Below, piece after piece: positions 17,327 through 25,648 of a DNA stretch of 64,000 bases. The stretch is from Anaerolineae bacterium. GTDB lineage: Bacteria > Chloroflexota > Anaerolineae > UBA4142 > SHND01. The notes below the pieces were generated by a model. That model saw nothing but the letters and a program-made list of their open reading frames with translations, did not search any database and was not told the DNA's origin. Positions within the stretch are counted from its first letter, which is position 1. Each line of letters opens with the position of its first letter. The DNA is taken from contig JADZCJ010000119.1 of the NCBI GenBank assembly GCA_020851635.1, positions 45,005 to 109,004 of the forward strand. The letters run 5' to 3'. The position numbers and the translations under genes were made by a program.

Positions 17327-18015
17327 AGTTTCTTGCAAAACGAAGGTAAGGAAAATGAAAACCAAGATACTTGGCGTTATTCTTGTAATTGCTTTGGTTT
17401 CTTGCGCTCCAGTACCAGCCACCAAAGTAACAGATATTCTGCAATCACCAGCAACTTTACAAGATGTTGTAATCACTTTAGAAAGAACAATGTGTTTTGG
17501 CTCTTGTCCTGTCTATCTTTTAACAATAAAAGGAGATGGAACTGTAATTTTTGATGGGCGTAAATATGTCAAAGATGAAGGGCAACACATAACAACAATC
17601 AGCCAAGAGGATGTAAAAGCATTAGTTCTAGAATTTGAACGAATCAACTACTTTTCGTTTTCAAATTTTACTGATTACGATATGACAGACATGCCGTATG
17701 CAATAACATCAATTACAATTAATGGAACTACTACAACAGTGGAACATTATCATGGTGATGGCGACGCTCCAAAAGAATTGTTCGAGTTAGAAAGAAAAAT
17801 TGACAAAGTTTCAAATTCGACTCAATGGATTGGAGAGTAGCGCAAGTTCGTTGAATCTTGGCAAATCAATAGTTCTATCATTTCAAAAACTGCCCAACAA
17901 AGCGTGCACTTGACGGGTGGGATTCTGCGGCATTTTCGGGCTTTTTCCACGCCCGAACAGAATCCTGCTCTCGGAGTTTTATCTACGCCCGCCCACACGC
18001 GGGTAACGCCAACCG
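17321..18015 (+). mobile_element. Integron-type gene cassette 2
   Basis: Runs from the TTGGGC at the end of attC1 to the crossover in the second attC site. Its R'' core GCCCAAC (17892) is the exact complement of its 5' GTTGGGC, again matching an excisable cassette. One gene is carried in the same direction as in cassette 1. Confidence 0.75.
17355..17840 (+). CDS. DUF6438-like lipoprotein in cassette
   Basis: Predicted lipoprotein of 161 residues: a hydrophobic signal followed by the lipobox ALVSC at Cys17. The mature part begins LERTMCFGSCPVYLLTIKGDG and ends with an APKELFELERKID-type segment, which fits DUF6438, a domain of unknown function usually in secreted proteins. A good Shine-Dalgarno (aaggtaagga) precedes the ATG. 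Composition is AT-rich, and the gene is bracketed by two attC sites, so recent acquisition is likely. Function is not known. Confidence 0.8.
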   Translation: MKTKILGVILVIALVSCAPVPATKVTDILQSPATLQDVVITLERTMCFGSCPVYLLTIKGDGTVIFDGRKYVKDEGQHITTISQEDVKALVLEFERINYFSFSNFTDYDMTDMPYAITSITINGTTTTVEHYHGDGDAPKELFELERKIDKVSNSTQWIGE

Positions 18016-18021
18016 TTACGT
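17892..18021 (+). repeat. attC recombination site 2 (130 bp)
   Basis: Starts with GCCCAAC and ends with GTTACGT; the last heptamer departs from GTTRRRY at one position, which may mark the junction with non-cassette DNA. Internal arms are nearly identical to site 1, including the tgcact/gggtaacgc arms and the TTCGGGC/GCCCGAA stem. Same length and orientation as site 1. Confidence 0.82.
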
Positions 18022-18058
18022 TTGAAAAATCCGCGTTCTATATGAGATGTAAGACACA

Positions 18059-18934
18059 GTGACAGCCAAGATTACCGGACGCGTTGTTACAGGTTTGGGA
18101 CAGGGCGCGCAACTTACGCAGCTCGAATGGGCGCGCGCGCAATTTGTTGACAAGCTCGGCATTGACCCCTTTCCCGGCACGCTCAATGTGATGGTTGACG
18201 CGTCCGACACAAGCGCATGGGAACAGTGGAAAACCGCGCCGGGCGTCGAGATCGTTCCACCGAACGCGGATTGGTGCAATGCGCGCGCGTATCCGATTCG
18301 CGTCGCGGGGCGCGTGAACGGCGCGATTATTTTGCCTGAAGTGGCAGGATATTCGCCAACCCAAATCGAAATCATCGCGAAGGTCTCACTGCGCGAAACA
18401 TTGCAACTGAACGACGGCGATGCGCTCGCGCTTGAATTGACGACGCGCGAAAACGCAACTGCGCGCATCAACGCGAACGCGCGCATTAACGCGCACGCAT
18501 ATTTACGCGCGCACAATGTGATGACGCTTGCGACGCATGGTCCCGAAGGATTGTGGGCGGCGGCGGTTTTTTACGTCAGCGAAAATTTTGATTTGTATTT
18601 TCTCTCGTCACCCTCCACGCGTCATGCTTTGAATCTCGCGGCGAACCCGCGCGTGGCGGTGACGATTCAAGAAGATTACAGCGATTGGCGCGCCATTCAA
18701 GGGATTCAGATGGAAGGCGACGTGACGCGCTTGGAAGGTTTGGAGCAGACGCGCGCGATATTGTCGTATGGCAAAAAATTTTCCATCGTGGAAAATATCG
18801 CACGCGCGCCCGCCGAAATTGCGCGCGCGTTCAGCCGCGTCGCGTGGTATCGCGTCACGCCAACGCGCGTTTTTTTTGTTGACAACGCGCAAGGGTTCGG
18901 ACATCGCGACGAGATTGCGCTCGACCTATTATGA
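18059..18934 (+). CDS. Fusion of archaeal-type CTP-dependent riboflavin kinase and FMN-binding split barrel
   Basis: Two-domain protein of 291 residues. Residues about 1-128 match the DUF120/RibK family: ITGRVVTGLGQGAQ, then KLGIDPFPGTLNVMVD, CNARAYPIRV and NDGDALALEL. That family phosphorylates riboflavin to FMN with CTP and is best known from archaea. Residues about 148-290 resemble a pyridoxamine-phosphate-oxidase-like flavoprotein (HNVMTLATHGPEGLWAAAVFY). A protein that makes FMN and binds it would be self-supplying. The start is GTG with a poor Shine-Dalgarno. It follows the cassette array by 38 bp but is GC-rich like the chromosome. Function as a kinase is inferred from family. Confidence 0.8.
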   Translation: MTAKITGRVVTGLGQGAQLTQLEWARAQFVDKLGIDPFPGTLNVMVDASDTSAWEQWKTAPGVEIVPPNADWCNARAYPIRVAGRVNGAIILPEVAGYSPTQIEIIAKVSLRETLQLNDGDALALELTTRENATARINANARINAHAYLRAHNVMTLATHGPEGLWAAAVFYVSENFDLYFLSSPSTRHALNLAANPRVAVTIQEDYSDWRAIQGIQMEGDVTRLEGLEQTRAILSYGKKFSIVENIARAPAEIARAFSRVAWYRVTPTRVFFVDNAQGFGHRDEIALDLL

Positions 18935-18935
18935 A

Positions 18936-19058
18936 ATGATGGAACACGGCGCGTCGGAACAATTACAGCGGGCGCGTTTGCACGAAACGATTCAACGCAT
19001 CACCGTTCAACATCCCGCGTATTCCGAAAAATTGGCAGCCCGCGCGCAGAGGTTGTGA
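18936..19058 (+). CDS. Possible small ORF, 40 residues
   Basis: Starts ATG ATG immediately after the stop of the preceding fusion gene (1-base gap) and encodes a basic, helical peptide beginning MMEHGASEQLQRAR. No family is recognised. Coupling to the upstream stop is the only support; it may be a remnant of a longer gene. Confidence 0.3.
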   Translation: MMEHGASEQLQRARLHETIQRITVQHPAYSEKLAARAQRL

Positions 19059-19068
19059 TCAAGTTGCG

Positions 19069-19104
19069 CCGCCGTTTGGATTGCCCAACGGCGGTTTTGG
19101 TTTT
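19069..19104 (+). terminator. Rho-independent terminator
   Basis: An 8-bp perfect stem CCGCCGTT/AACGGCGG with a 10-base loop followed by TTTTGGTTTT. It sits just after the riboflavin kinase fusion and before the E2 gene, which then has its own leader and Shine-Dalgarno. Confidence 0.65.
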
Positions 19105-19216
19105 CATTACGGCGCGAAAGCGGATTGTTGGTGACGCCGAAACAGGTCGCGGCAGGAACGTTAGGGCGCCCGCGGAAAAAGCGGTGCGTGTGATTGATCA
19201 AAGCAAGGAGTAACGG

Positions 19217-20488
19217 ATGTCCACAAATATCGTCATGCCACAGTTGGGCGAAAGTGTGATCGAAGGCACCGTTGGAAAATGGCTCAAGCAAGTTGGCGAA
19301 TCGGTGAAACTATACGAACCCATCATCGAAGTCATCACCGACAAAGTGACGACGGAAATTCCATCGCCCGCGTCCGGCACGCTTGAAGCAATTCTTGTTG
19401 GCGAAGGAACGACGGTGCACGCGGGAACGGTTATCGGCATAATTGGGGAGAGTGAGACGCAAGTCGAGAGTCGAGAGTCGAGAGTCGAGAGCCAAGAGCC
19501 AGCAGCTGCAATTCAAGAGTCACCAGTGTCTAATCTCCAGTCTCCAGTCTCTAACCTCCAGTCCCCAACCTCTCGTAATCGCCTTACTCCCGTCGTCGCG
19601 CGGATGATTGCGGAACATGACATTACTACTGCCGAACTTGCAACAATTCAAGGCACGGGCGAAGGCGGGCGCATTAGCAAAAAAGACCTTGACGCATTTT
19701 TGAAACGACGCGCGGCAGCCGCGGCGCCGGAAAAATCTCAAACGCAAGCGCCGCGCCAAGCGGAGCCAGTCGCCGCGCCCGCGCGCGCAACGGTTCGGGC
19801 TGTGGCGGATGCGGCGGCAGAAATCGTTCCGCTGACTGTAATGCGCCGCGCGATTGCGGAACACATGACGCGCTCGAAACAAACGATCCCGCACGTCACT
19901 TCGATTCACGAAGCGGACATGACGCGCGTCATCGCGCACATGCGCGCGCAGCAAACGGAATTTTCAAATCAGGGCGTCAAACTCACCTACACGGCGTATT
20001 TCGCGCAAGCAGCTATCGCGGCGATTCAAGCGATACCCTTGGTCAACGGGCGTTATACGGAACAAGGCATTGTGATGCATCGCGCGGTGAATCTCGGGAT
20101 CGCCGTCGCCTTGGAGGACGGCTTGATCGTGCCGGCCATCAAGAACGCAGAGGAAAAAAGTTTACTCGCGCTGGCGCGCGCGGTGAACGATTTGGCGGCG
20201 CGGGCGCGCGCAAAAAAACTCGCGCCCGAAGAGGCGCAGGGCGCGACGTTCACCATCACCAACTATGGCATTTTCGGTTCACTCTTTGGCACGCCGATCA
20301 TTCCTTTTGGCACGACGGCGATTCTTGGCGTTGGCGCGATTCAAAAACGCGTCATTGTCGTTGACGATGCGATCGCGATTCGCCCGATGGTGTATCTCGG
20401 TCTCACCTTTGACCATCGTTTGCTCGATGCAGCGGCGGGCGATCAATTCATGCAGCGCTTTAGCGATTTTTTGGAAGCGTACGCGTGA
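19217..20488 (+). CDS. Dihydrolipoamide acyltransferase (E2) of a 2-oxoacid dehydrogenase complex
   Basis: Transfers the acyl group from lipoate to CoA and forms the core of the complex. Residues 1-78 are a lipoyl domain with the lipoylated Lys in EVITDKVTTEIPS. A peripheral-subunit-binding domain follows at about 120-158 (TPVVARMIAEHDI...GGRISKKDLDAF). The catalytic domain shows ITNYGIFGS and the active-site LTFDHRLLDAAAG. The Shine-Dalgarno is AAGGAG. The linker between the lipoyl and binding domains is encoded by heptad repeats. The E1 subunits are at 27.2-29.4 kb on the other strand; no E3 is in the window. Confidence 0.92.
   Translation: MSTNIVMPQLGESVIEGTVGKWLKQVGESVKLYEPIIEVITDKVTTEIPSPASGTLEAILVGEGTTVHAGTVIGIIGESETQVESRESRVESQEPAAAIQESPVSNLQSPVSNLQSPTSRNRLTPVVARMIAEHDITTAELATIQGTGEGGRISKKDLDAFLKRRAAAAAPEKSQTQAPRQAEPVAAPARATVRAVADAAAEIVPLTVMRRAIAEHMTRSKQTIPHVTSIHEADMTRVIAHMRAQQTEFSNQGVKLTYTAYFAQAAIAAIQAIPLVNGRYTEQGIVMHRAVNLGIAVALEDGLIVPAIKNAEEKSLLALARAVNDLAARARAKKLAPEEAQGATFTITNYGIFGSLFGTPIIPFGTTAILGVGAIQKRVIVVDDAIAIRPMVYLGLTFDHRLLDAAAGDQFMQRFSDFLEAYA
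19462..19577. repeat. Heptad repeat tract encoding the E2 interdomain linker
   Basis: About sixteen consecutive 7-bp units: gtcgaga several times, gccaaga, gccagca, then atctcca, gtctcca, gtctcta, acctcca, gtcccca. It encodes a flexible linker rich in E, S, Q and P, a location where an insertion would be tolerated. Confidence 0.8.
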
Positions 20489-20500
20489 GCACGCGCGGCT

Positions 20501-22051
20501 CTATTGTAGCGCGCCGAGATACGCGCGCCGGATGTTTTCTTGCTGCGCGAGCTGCGCGGGCGTTCCTTCCAACACGATGCGCCCCGTTTCGAAAACATAC
20601 GCGCGGTCGGCAATCGAGAGCGCGGCTTGCGCGTTTTGTTCGATGAGCAGCACCGTCACATCGCACGCGCGCAGTTCGCAGAGGATTCGCAGAATCTCTT
20701 GCACCAGCAAGGGCGCCAATCCCACCGACGGTTCATCGAGCATCAACAAGCGCGGGCGCGACATCATGCCGCGCGCGATGGCGAGCATTTGCTGTTCGCC
20801 GCCCGAAAGAGTGCCGCCGCGCTGCTCGATGCGCTGTTTCAAAATGGGAAAGAGCGAAAAAATCCAATCCATATCGGATTCGATTTTGGCGCGCGTGCCG
20901 CGATGTTGAAACGCGCCGAGCAGTAAATTTTCGCGCACGGTGAGGGTGGAGAAAATTTGGCGGCGTTCGGGAACGAGGACGATACCTGCCGCGATGCTGC
21001 TTTCGGTAGAGTTGTGTGTCTTGCCGCCGAAACGAATCGCGCCGTCGCGCGGCGGAAGCAGTCCCGCAATCGTATTCACGAGCGTTGTTTTGCCCGCGCC
21101 GTTTGCGCCGACGATGGCGACTATTTCGGATGGGTTGACGTGGAGCGAGATCCCGTCGAGCGCGCGCAGCGAGCCATAACAGGCGGTGAGGTTTTCGATT
21201 TCGAGCAGGGGAGCGAGGGGGGGAGAGGACGCGACGGGCTGCGTGTTTTGCGCGCGGAGAGGTGATGGCTGCGTCGCGCGCGCGGTTTGAGAAAAGGTCT
21301 CGCCCAGATACGCCGCAATCACCTGCGGATGATTTTGGATTTCGCGCGGATTGCCTTCGGCGAGTTTTTCACCAAAGTTCAACACAATCACACGCTGCGC
21401 GAGATTCATCACGAGACGCATGTCATGTTCGACGAGCAGAATCGTGATGCCGCGTCGCCCGAGTTCTTGGATCAGTTCGTCGAGCGCGTCCGCCTCGCCG
21501 CGCGTCAGACCTGCGGCGGGCTCGTCGAGCAGAAGCAAACGCGGCGCGCCCGCCAACGAGCGCGCAATTTGGACGAGTCGTTGTTTGCCGAACGGCAGCG
21601 CGGTGATGGGCTGTTCGGCGTGGGCGCGCAATCCAACGAGGTCGAGGCGTTCGAGCGCGTCGTCGCGCGCGGCTTGTTCCAGGCGGCGCGCGTTCGGCAA
21701 ACGCAGCGCGGCGGAAAGCATTCCATACGGCGCGCGCCGGTGATACCCAATCATCACATTTTCCAGAACGCTCATGTTTTCAAAGAGGCGCAGATTCTGA
21801 AAGGTGCGCGCCAAGCCGAGCGCGGCGCGTTGGTAGGGCGCGAGTCCGCCGAGCGATTGACCGTCCAAGCGCGCGTCGCCGCGCGTGGGCGCATGGATCC
21901 CCGAAATGAGATTGAACAGGGTCGTCTTGCCCGCGCCGTTCGGTCCGATGAGCGCGACGATTTCATTCGTTTCCACCGCGAACGAAACATCATTGACGGC
22001 GAGGATGCCGCCAAATGCTTTGGTGAGATGTTCGACCCGGAGGAGAGGCAT
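20501..22051 (-). CDS. Fused LivG-LivF ABC transporter ATPase
   Basis: Single 516-residue protein joining the two ATPases normally made as separate LivG and LivF. First half: Walker A GPNGAGKTT, a LivG-type signature ALPFGKQRLVQIAR, Walker B LLLLDEPAAGL, and a LivG-like C-terminus to about residue 250. After a Pro/Ser/Gln linker of about 25 residues the second half has GANGAGKTTLVN, the signature TLSGGEQQMLAIAR and LLMLDEPSVGL. It energises the permeases LivM and LivH. The stop faces the E2 stop with 12 bp between. It begins 2 bp after paaK, in one operon. Confidence 0.93.
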   Translation of the reverse strand: MPLLRVEHLTKAFGGILAVNDVSFAVETNEIVALIGPNGAGKTTLFNLISGIHAPTRGDARLDGQSLGGLAPYQRAALGLARTFQNLRLFENMSVLENVMIGYHRRAPYGMLSAALRLPNARRLEQAARDDALERLDLVGLRAHAEQPITALPFGKQRLVQIARSLAGAPRLLLLDEPAAGLTRGEADALDELIQELGRRGITILLVEHDMRLVMNLAQRVIVLNFGEKLAEGNPREIQNHPQVIAAYLGETFSQTARATQPSPLRAQNTQPVASSPPLAPLLEIENLTACYGSLRALDGISLHVNPSEIVAIVGANGAGKTTLVNTIAGLLPPRDGAIRFGGKTHNSTESSIAAGIVLVPERRQIFSTLTVRENLLLGAFQHRGTRAKIESDMDWIFSLFPILKQRIEQRGGTLSGGEQQMLAIARGMMSRPRLLMLDEPSVGLAPLLVQEILRILCELRACDVTVLLIEQNAQAALSIADRAYVFETGRIVLEGTPAQLAQQENIRRAYLGALQ

Positions 22052-22053
22052 GG

Positions 22054-23385
22054 CTATTTGACCAACTCGCGTTTATCAATCACGCGTTTCGCTTTGCCTT
22101 CACTGCGTTGGATCGCAAAGGGACGCAGGACGCTGACGCGCGCCGAGAGTCCGAGCGTTTCTCTCAAATCAATTGCGATACGTTCCTCGACGCGCTGAAC
22201 CATTTCCGATCCCAAGCCCCACAACTCGGGCGTCGCTTCGGTCCAGATTTCCAAAATGTCGAGTTCGTTCTTGGGACGGTCGAGAACCAGGAGGTAATGC
22301 GGCGCGATGCCTTCGATGGCAAGCACCGCCTGTTCGATTTGTGAAGGAAAGACATTGACGCCGCGCACAACGAGCATGTCATCGGTGCGTCCTTGAACTT
22401 TGCTCATGCGCGCCATCGTGCGCCCGCACGCGCATTTTTCGCGCGTGAGCGTGACGCGGTCGCGTGTGCGATAGCGCACCATCGGCATCGCTTCTTTGGT
22501 CAGCGTCGTCAACACCAATTCGCCGGTGCTTTCGTCAGGCAGCGGCTCACCCGTATCGGGGTCAACCAGCTGTGCGAAAAAGTGGTCTTCGGGGATGTGC
22601 AAGCCGTTGTGTTCGGGACATTCGATCGAAACGCCGGGTCCGATGATTTCGGTCAAGCCATAAACATCGAACGCTTCCAAATTCATGCGCTCTTGTGCCT
22701 CGCGGCGCATCTCTTCCGTCCACGGTTCCGCGCCAAAAATTCCGATGCGCACTTTCATACGCGCGCGAAAATCCACGCCCGCTTCGTACGCGGTTTCGGC
22801 AAGCACGAGCGCGTAGGAGGGGGTGCAGGTCAAAACGGTCGCGCCAAAATCTTCCATCAACGTAATTTGGCGTTTGCTCAAGCCGCCCGAAACCGGAATC
22901 ACCGTCGCGCCGATTTTTTCCGCGCCGATGTGAAAGCCCAAGCCGCCGGTGAACAAGCCATAGCCGTACGCGTTGTGAACAATGTCTTTTTTCGTGACGC
23001 CCGCGGCGGTATAGACGCGCGCCATCGTTTCCGCCCACACCGCTAGGTCGTTTTTGTTGTACGCGCCGACGGTGGGTTTGCCCGTTGTCCCGGATGACGC
23101 GTGAAGGCGCACCACCTGGTCGAGCGGCACGGTCAACATGCCGAATGGATAATGGTCGCGCAAATCTTGTTTGGTGGTCAAGCACAAGCGGTCGAGGTCA
23201 GCGAACGATTTTACAGCGGCGGGTTTGAGCCGCACGTCATCCAACATCTTGCGATAGAACGGGACGCAGTTGTACACACGCTCCAGCGTTTGCTTGAGCC
23301 GTTCGAGTTGCAACTTTTGTAATGTTTTGCGCGGCATCGTTTCCATTTCGCGATTCCAGATGCGCGCGGTTTTTTTGTTTGCCAT
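22054..23385 (-). CDS. paaK: Phenylacetate-CoA ligase
   Basis: Adenylate-forming ligase of 443 residues producing phenylacetyl-CoA or a related arylacetyl-CoA. Motifs: [33 protein letters not shown], the Cys pair CACGRT, and the hinge [16 protein letters not shown]; the catalytic Lys lies in [13 protein letters not shown] chose the ATG at 23385 ([13 protein letters not shown]) preceded by cggagc; the longer frame runs through a heptad tract. Placed between transporter genes, it would activate the imported acid at once. Confidence 0.93.
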   Translation of the reverse strand: MANKKTARIWNREMETMPRKTLQKLQLERLKQTLERVYNCVPFYRKMLDDVRLKPAAVKSFADLDRLCLTTKQDLRDHYPFGMLTVPLDQVVRLHASSGTTGKPTVGAYNKNDLAVWAETMARVYTAAGVTKKDIVHNAYGYGLFTGGLGFHIGAEKIGATVIPVSGGLSKRQITLMEDFGATVLTCTPSYALVLAETAYEAGVDFRARMKVRIGIFGAEPWTEEMRREAQERMNLEAFDVYGLTEIIGPGVSIECPEHNGLHIPEDHFFAQLVDPDTGEPLPDESTGELVLTTLTKEAMPMVRYRTRDRVTLTREKCACGRTMARMSKVQGRTDDMLVVRGVNVFPSQIEQAVLAIEGIAPHYLLVLDRPKNELDILEIWTEATPELWGLGSEMVQRVEERIAIDLRETLGLSARVSVLRPFAIQRSEGKAKRVIDKRELVK

Positions 23386-23401
23386 AGCTGCTCCGAAAAA
23401 A

Positions 23402-23456
23402 AGGCAAGTGGAGACTGCCTCCTGCCTCCCGTTGCCTGCTACTTGCTGTTTGATAC
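23402..23456. repeat. Heptad tract between livM and paaK
   Basis: The gap has units such as gactgcc, tcctgcc, tcccgtt, gcctgct, acttgct. It replaces an ordinary spacer and overlaps the last codons of livM. Confidence 0.55.
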
Positions 23457-24509
23457 CTTTTTTTGATCGCGCCACTTGCGGATATATTTCCAAGTGCCGG
23501 TCGTCAAACCTTCGGGCATCAAGACCATGATGAGGACGAGAAGAATGCCGAACGCGACAATTTGCTGTTCGCCGGACGCGCCGCGCAAGAGCTGCGGCAA
23601 GAAATTCCGCAGCAGTTCAATGAGCAAGGTCACGACGGCGGCGCCGAAAATCGCGCCCCACACACTCGCCAGTCCGCCGATTGCCACCATCACTACGAGC
23701 TCTATCGAAAAGCTGATGCTGAAATCGCTCGGGCTCACAATGCCGATCCAATAGGCGTATAAACTTCCGGCAACACTCGCATATACCGCGCTCAACACCA
23801 ACACTTGCAATTTCAAACGCGCGGTATTCACCCCCAACGTTTCGGCGGCAATTTCGCTGCTGTGAATCGCTCTGAACGCGCGTCCGATGCGCGAGTTGAC
23901 GATGTTGAGCGAGAGGGCGAGAATTGCCAGCGTGACGAGCCAGATGAGAATGTAAAATTCGAAGTCGGTGTCAAAAACAAAATTTCCGAGCGAGAGGTCG
24001 GTCGGCATGGAGAGACCATTCGGTCCGCCGGTCAAGTCCGTTTCGTTTGTCGCAATCAACAAGAAAATGACATTCAAGCCGAGCGTTGCCACCGCGAGAA
24101 AATGCCCGCGCAAACGCAAAAGGGGAATGCCGAGCAAGAGCGCGATGAGTCCAGTGATCACTGCCGCGCCGACGATGGCGGCAAAAGGCGGAATGCCGGC
24201 GCGCTGTGCCAGAATGCCCGCGCCGTAGCCGCCGAGACCGTAAAAGACGGCTTGTCCGAGCGACACCTGTCCGGCATAGCCCATCAAGAGCGCGAGTCCG
24301 ACAGTGAGAATTGTATTGAGCCCAATGAAGTTGAGAACGCTGATTTGATAATTGTTTTTCAGAATGAGCGGCAAGAGCGCGAGGACGCCGACGAGGATTG
24401 CAAAGGCGATGAGATTCGGGTGGCGCGCGAGAAGCTTGATTTGGCGCGCGGGAGCCAGCGTTGTTGCTGACGCGGTATCGTGTGATGCAGAGACTGTTGT
24501 GCGTTCCAT
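23439..24509 (-). CDS. livM: Branched-chain-type ABC permease LivM
   Basis: Membrane permease with about nine to ten hydrophobic segments, 356 residues. Family landmarks are [27 protein letters not shown] near residue 80 and the cytoplasmic loop with [24 protein letters not shown] that contacts the ATPase. The ATG shares one base with the livH stop, so the two are coupled. Liv-type importers carry branched-chain amino acids but also aromatic acids; the paaK neighbour favours the latter. Confidence 0.93.
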   Translation of the reverse strand: MERTTVSASHDTASATTLAPARQIKLLARHPNLIAFAILVGVLALLPLILKNNYQISVLNFIGLNTILTVGLALLMGYAGQVSLGQAVFYGLGGYGAGILAQRAGIPPFAAIVGAAVITGLIALLLGIPLLRLRGHFLAVATLGLNVIFLLIATNETDLTGGPNGLSMPTDLSLGNFVFDTDFEFYILIWLVTLAILALSLNIVNSRIGRAFRAIHSSEIAAETLGVNTARLKLQVLVLSAVYASVAGSLYAYWIGIVSPSDFSISFSIELVVMVAIGGLASVWGAIFGAAVVTLLIELLRNFLPQLLRGASGEQQIVAFGILLVLIMVLMPEGLTTGTWKYIRKWRDQKKVSNSK

Positions 24510-25435
24510 CACACTCCCGCCGCTTCGCGTCGTGTGCCGCGCCGCAAGATACCTGTGGTTTGCACGAGCAGTACGACGACGAGGACAAGGAACGCGATGG
24601 CATCTTTGTAACCGGAGGAGATCAAACCTGCCGCGAGAATTTCGAGGATACCGAGCAAGAGACCGCCGATAATCGCGCCGCGCTCATCCGACAAACCGCC
24701 AATCACAATCGCGGCGACGAATCCTTTCAGCCCCAAATACGTTCCCGTGTCATACCCCATAAACGTTTTCGGCGCAATCACGATGCCCGCGAGCGCGCCG
24801 ATTCCCGCGCTCAGGACGAATGCGAGCAGCATCATGTGTGGGACATTGATGCCCATGAGGCGCGCGGCGGTGCGATTTACCGAACATGCGCGCAAGCTTG
24901 CGCCAATAAAGGTGCGTTGAAAAAAAAGATAAAGCAGAATAAAGAGCGCCAAGGCGGAACCGATTACCCAAAGGTCCTGGCGCGTCAACACCGCGCCGCC
25001 AATGTGAATTGGCGGTCCCTCGGAAAACTCGGGCAAGCGATAAGGGTCGGTGCCCCAAATGATGAGCGCGATCCCGCGCAGCGCTATGGCAATGCCAATG
25101 GTGATGATGATTTGGATGATGACCGAATCCGTGCGCGCCGCGCGAATGACGATCAGATAAACCAGCGCGCCAACTCCCATGACCAACAAAGTCGCCAGCA
25201 CAATCCCGACGACCAACGGCAAATTCCAACTCACCGTGAACGCGCGATTAAAGAGCGGCGTTTCGCTCGTCAGCGTGATGGCGATCAGAGCGCCGAGCAT
25301 CGCAAACTCACCCTGCGCGAGATTGATTACGCCCGTGACGTTGTGAATCACGACAAAGCCGAGCGCGATGAGCGCATAGATGCTGCCGATCGTCAAGCCG
25401 GCGATGAAGAGTTGAAAAAGCTGGTCGGGAGTCAT
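24509..25435 (-). CDS. livH: Branched-chain-type ABC permease LivH
   Basis: Second permease, 308 residues, eight or so membrane spans. It opens with a typical LivH N-terminus (LFIAGLTIGSIYALIALGF), followed by GVINLAQGEFAMLGA and the ATPase-contact loop RACSVNRTAARLMGINV. The upstream 210 bp contain a heptad tract and a MITE-like element, so the distance to the binding-protein gene is larger than usual. Confidence 0.94.
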   Translation of the reverse strand: MTPDQLFQLFIAGLTIGSIYALIALGFVVIHNVTGVINLAQGEFAMLGALIAITLTSETPLFNRAFTVSWNLPLVVGIVLATLLVMGVGALVYLIVIRAARTDSVIIQIIITIGIAIALRGIALIIWGTDPYRLPEFSEGPPIHIGGAVLTRQDLWVIGSALALFILLYLFFQRTFIGASLRACSVNRTAARLMGINVPHMMLLAFVLSAGIGALAGIVIAPKTFMGYDTGTYLGLKGFVAAIVIGGLSDERGAIIGGLLLGILEILAAGLISSGYKDAIAFLVLVVVLLVQTTGILRRGTRREAAGV

Positions 25436-25437
25436 GG

Positions 25438-25500
25438 GTCAGGTGGCAAGCAGCAGGTAACGGGCAGCAGGTGGCAGGCAGCAGGCGGCGCAGGTTTCCC
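25438..25500. repeat. Heptad tract before livH
   Basis: Units caggtgg, caagcag, caggtaa, cgggcag, caggtgg, caggcag, caggcgg lie directly upstream of the livH start. Little sequence remains for a standard Shine-Dalgarno outside the repeat. Confidence 0.7.
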
Positions 25501-25527
25501 CGCTGCTCACCACCCGCCACCTACCGT

Positions 25528-25639
25528 TAGTGCAACAACATGAGATTGCTGCGCCGGCATACAGCGCATGGCAGAGTGTCCGGTTTGGTAACGCGCGCGC
25601 CAACACCTGACTCGGCAATTTCATCATGTTGTTGCACTA
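25528..25639. mobile_element. MITE family A, copy 1
   Basis: 112-bp non-coding element with perfect 16-bp terminal inverted repeats TAGTGCAACAACATGA and its complement, beginning and ending in TA. It lies between livK and livH. A second copy in the opposite orientation is at 45462-45572: about 27 bp at one end and about 25 bp at the other match, while the centres have diverged. Confidence 0.8.
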
Positions 25640-25648
25640 TCTGTCCAT

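Noticed and set aside
18768..19058. 96-residue frame overlapping the end of the riboflavin kinase fusion
   Set aside because: Most of it is the shadow of the fusion gene; only the last 40 codons after the fusion stop are kept as a doubtful small ORF.
19081..19160. Possible third attC site (GCCCAAC at 19083 and GTTAGGG near 19154)
   Set aside because: The right core lacks a terminal pyrimidine, the arms do not match the other two sites, and the left core is part of a clear terminator hairpin.
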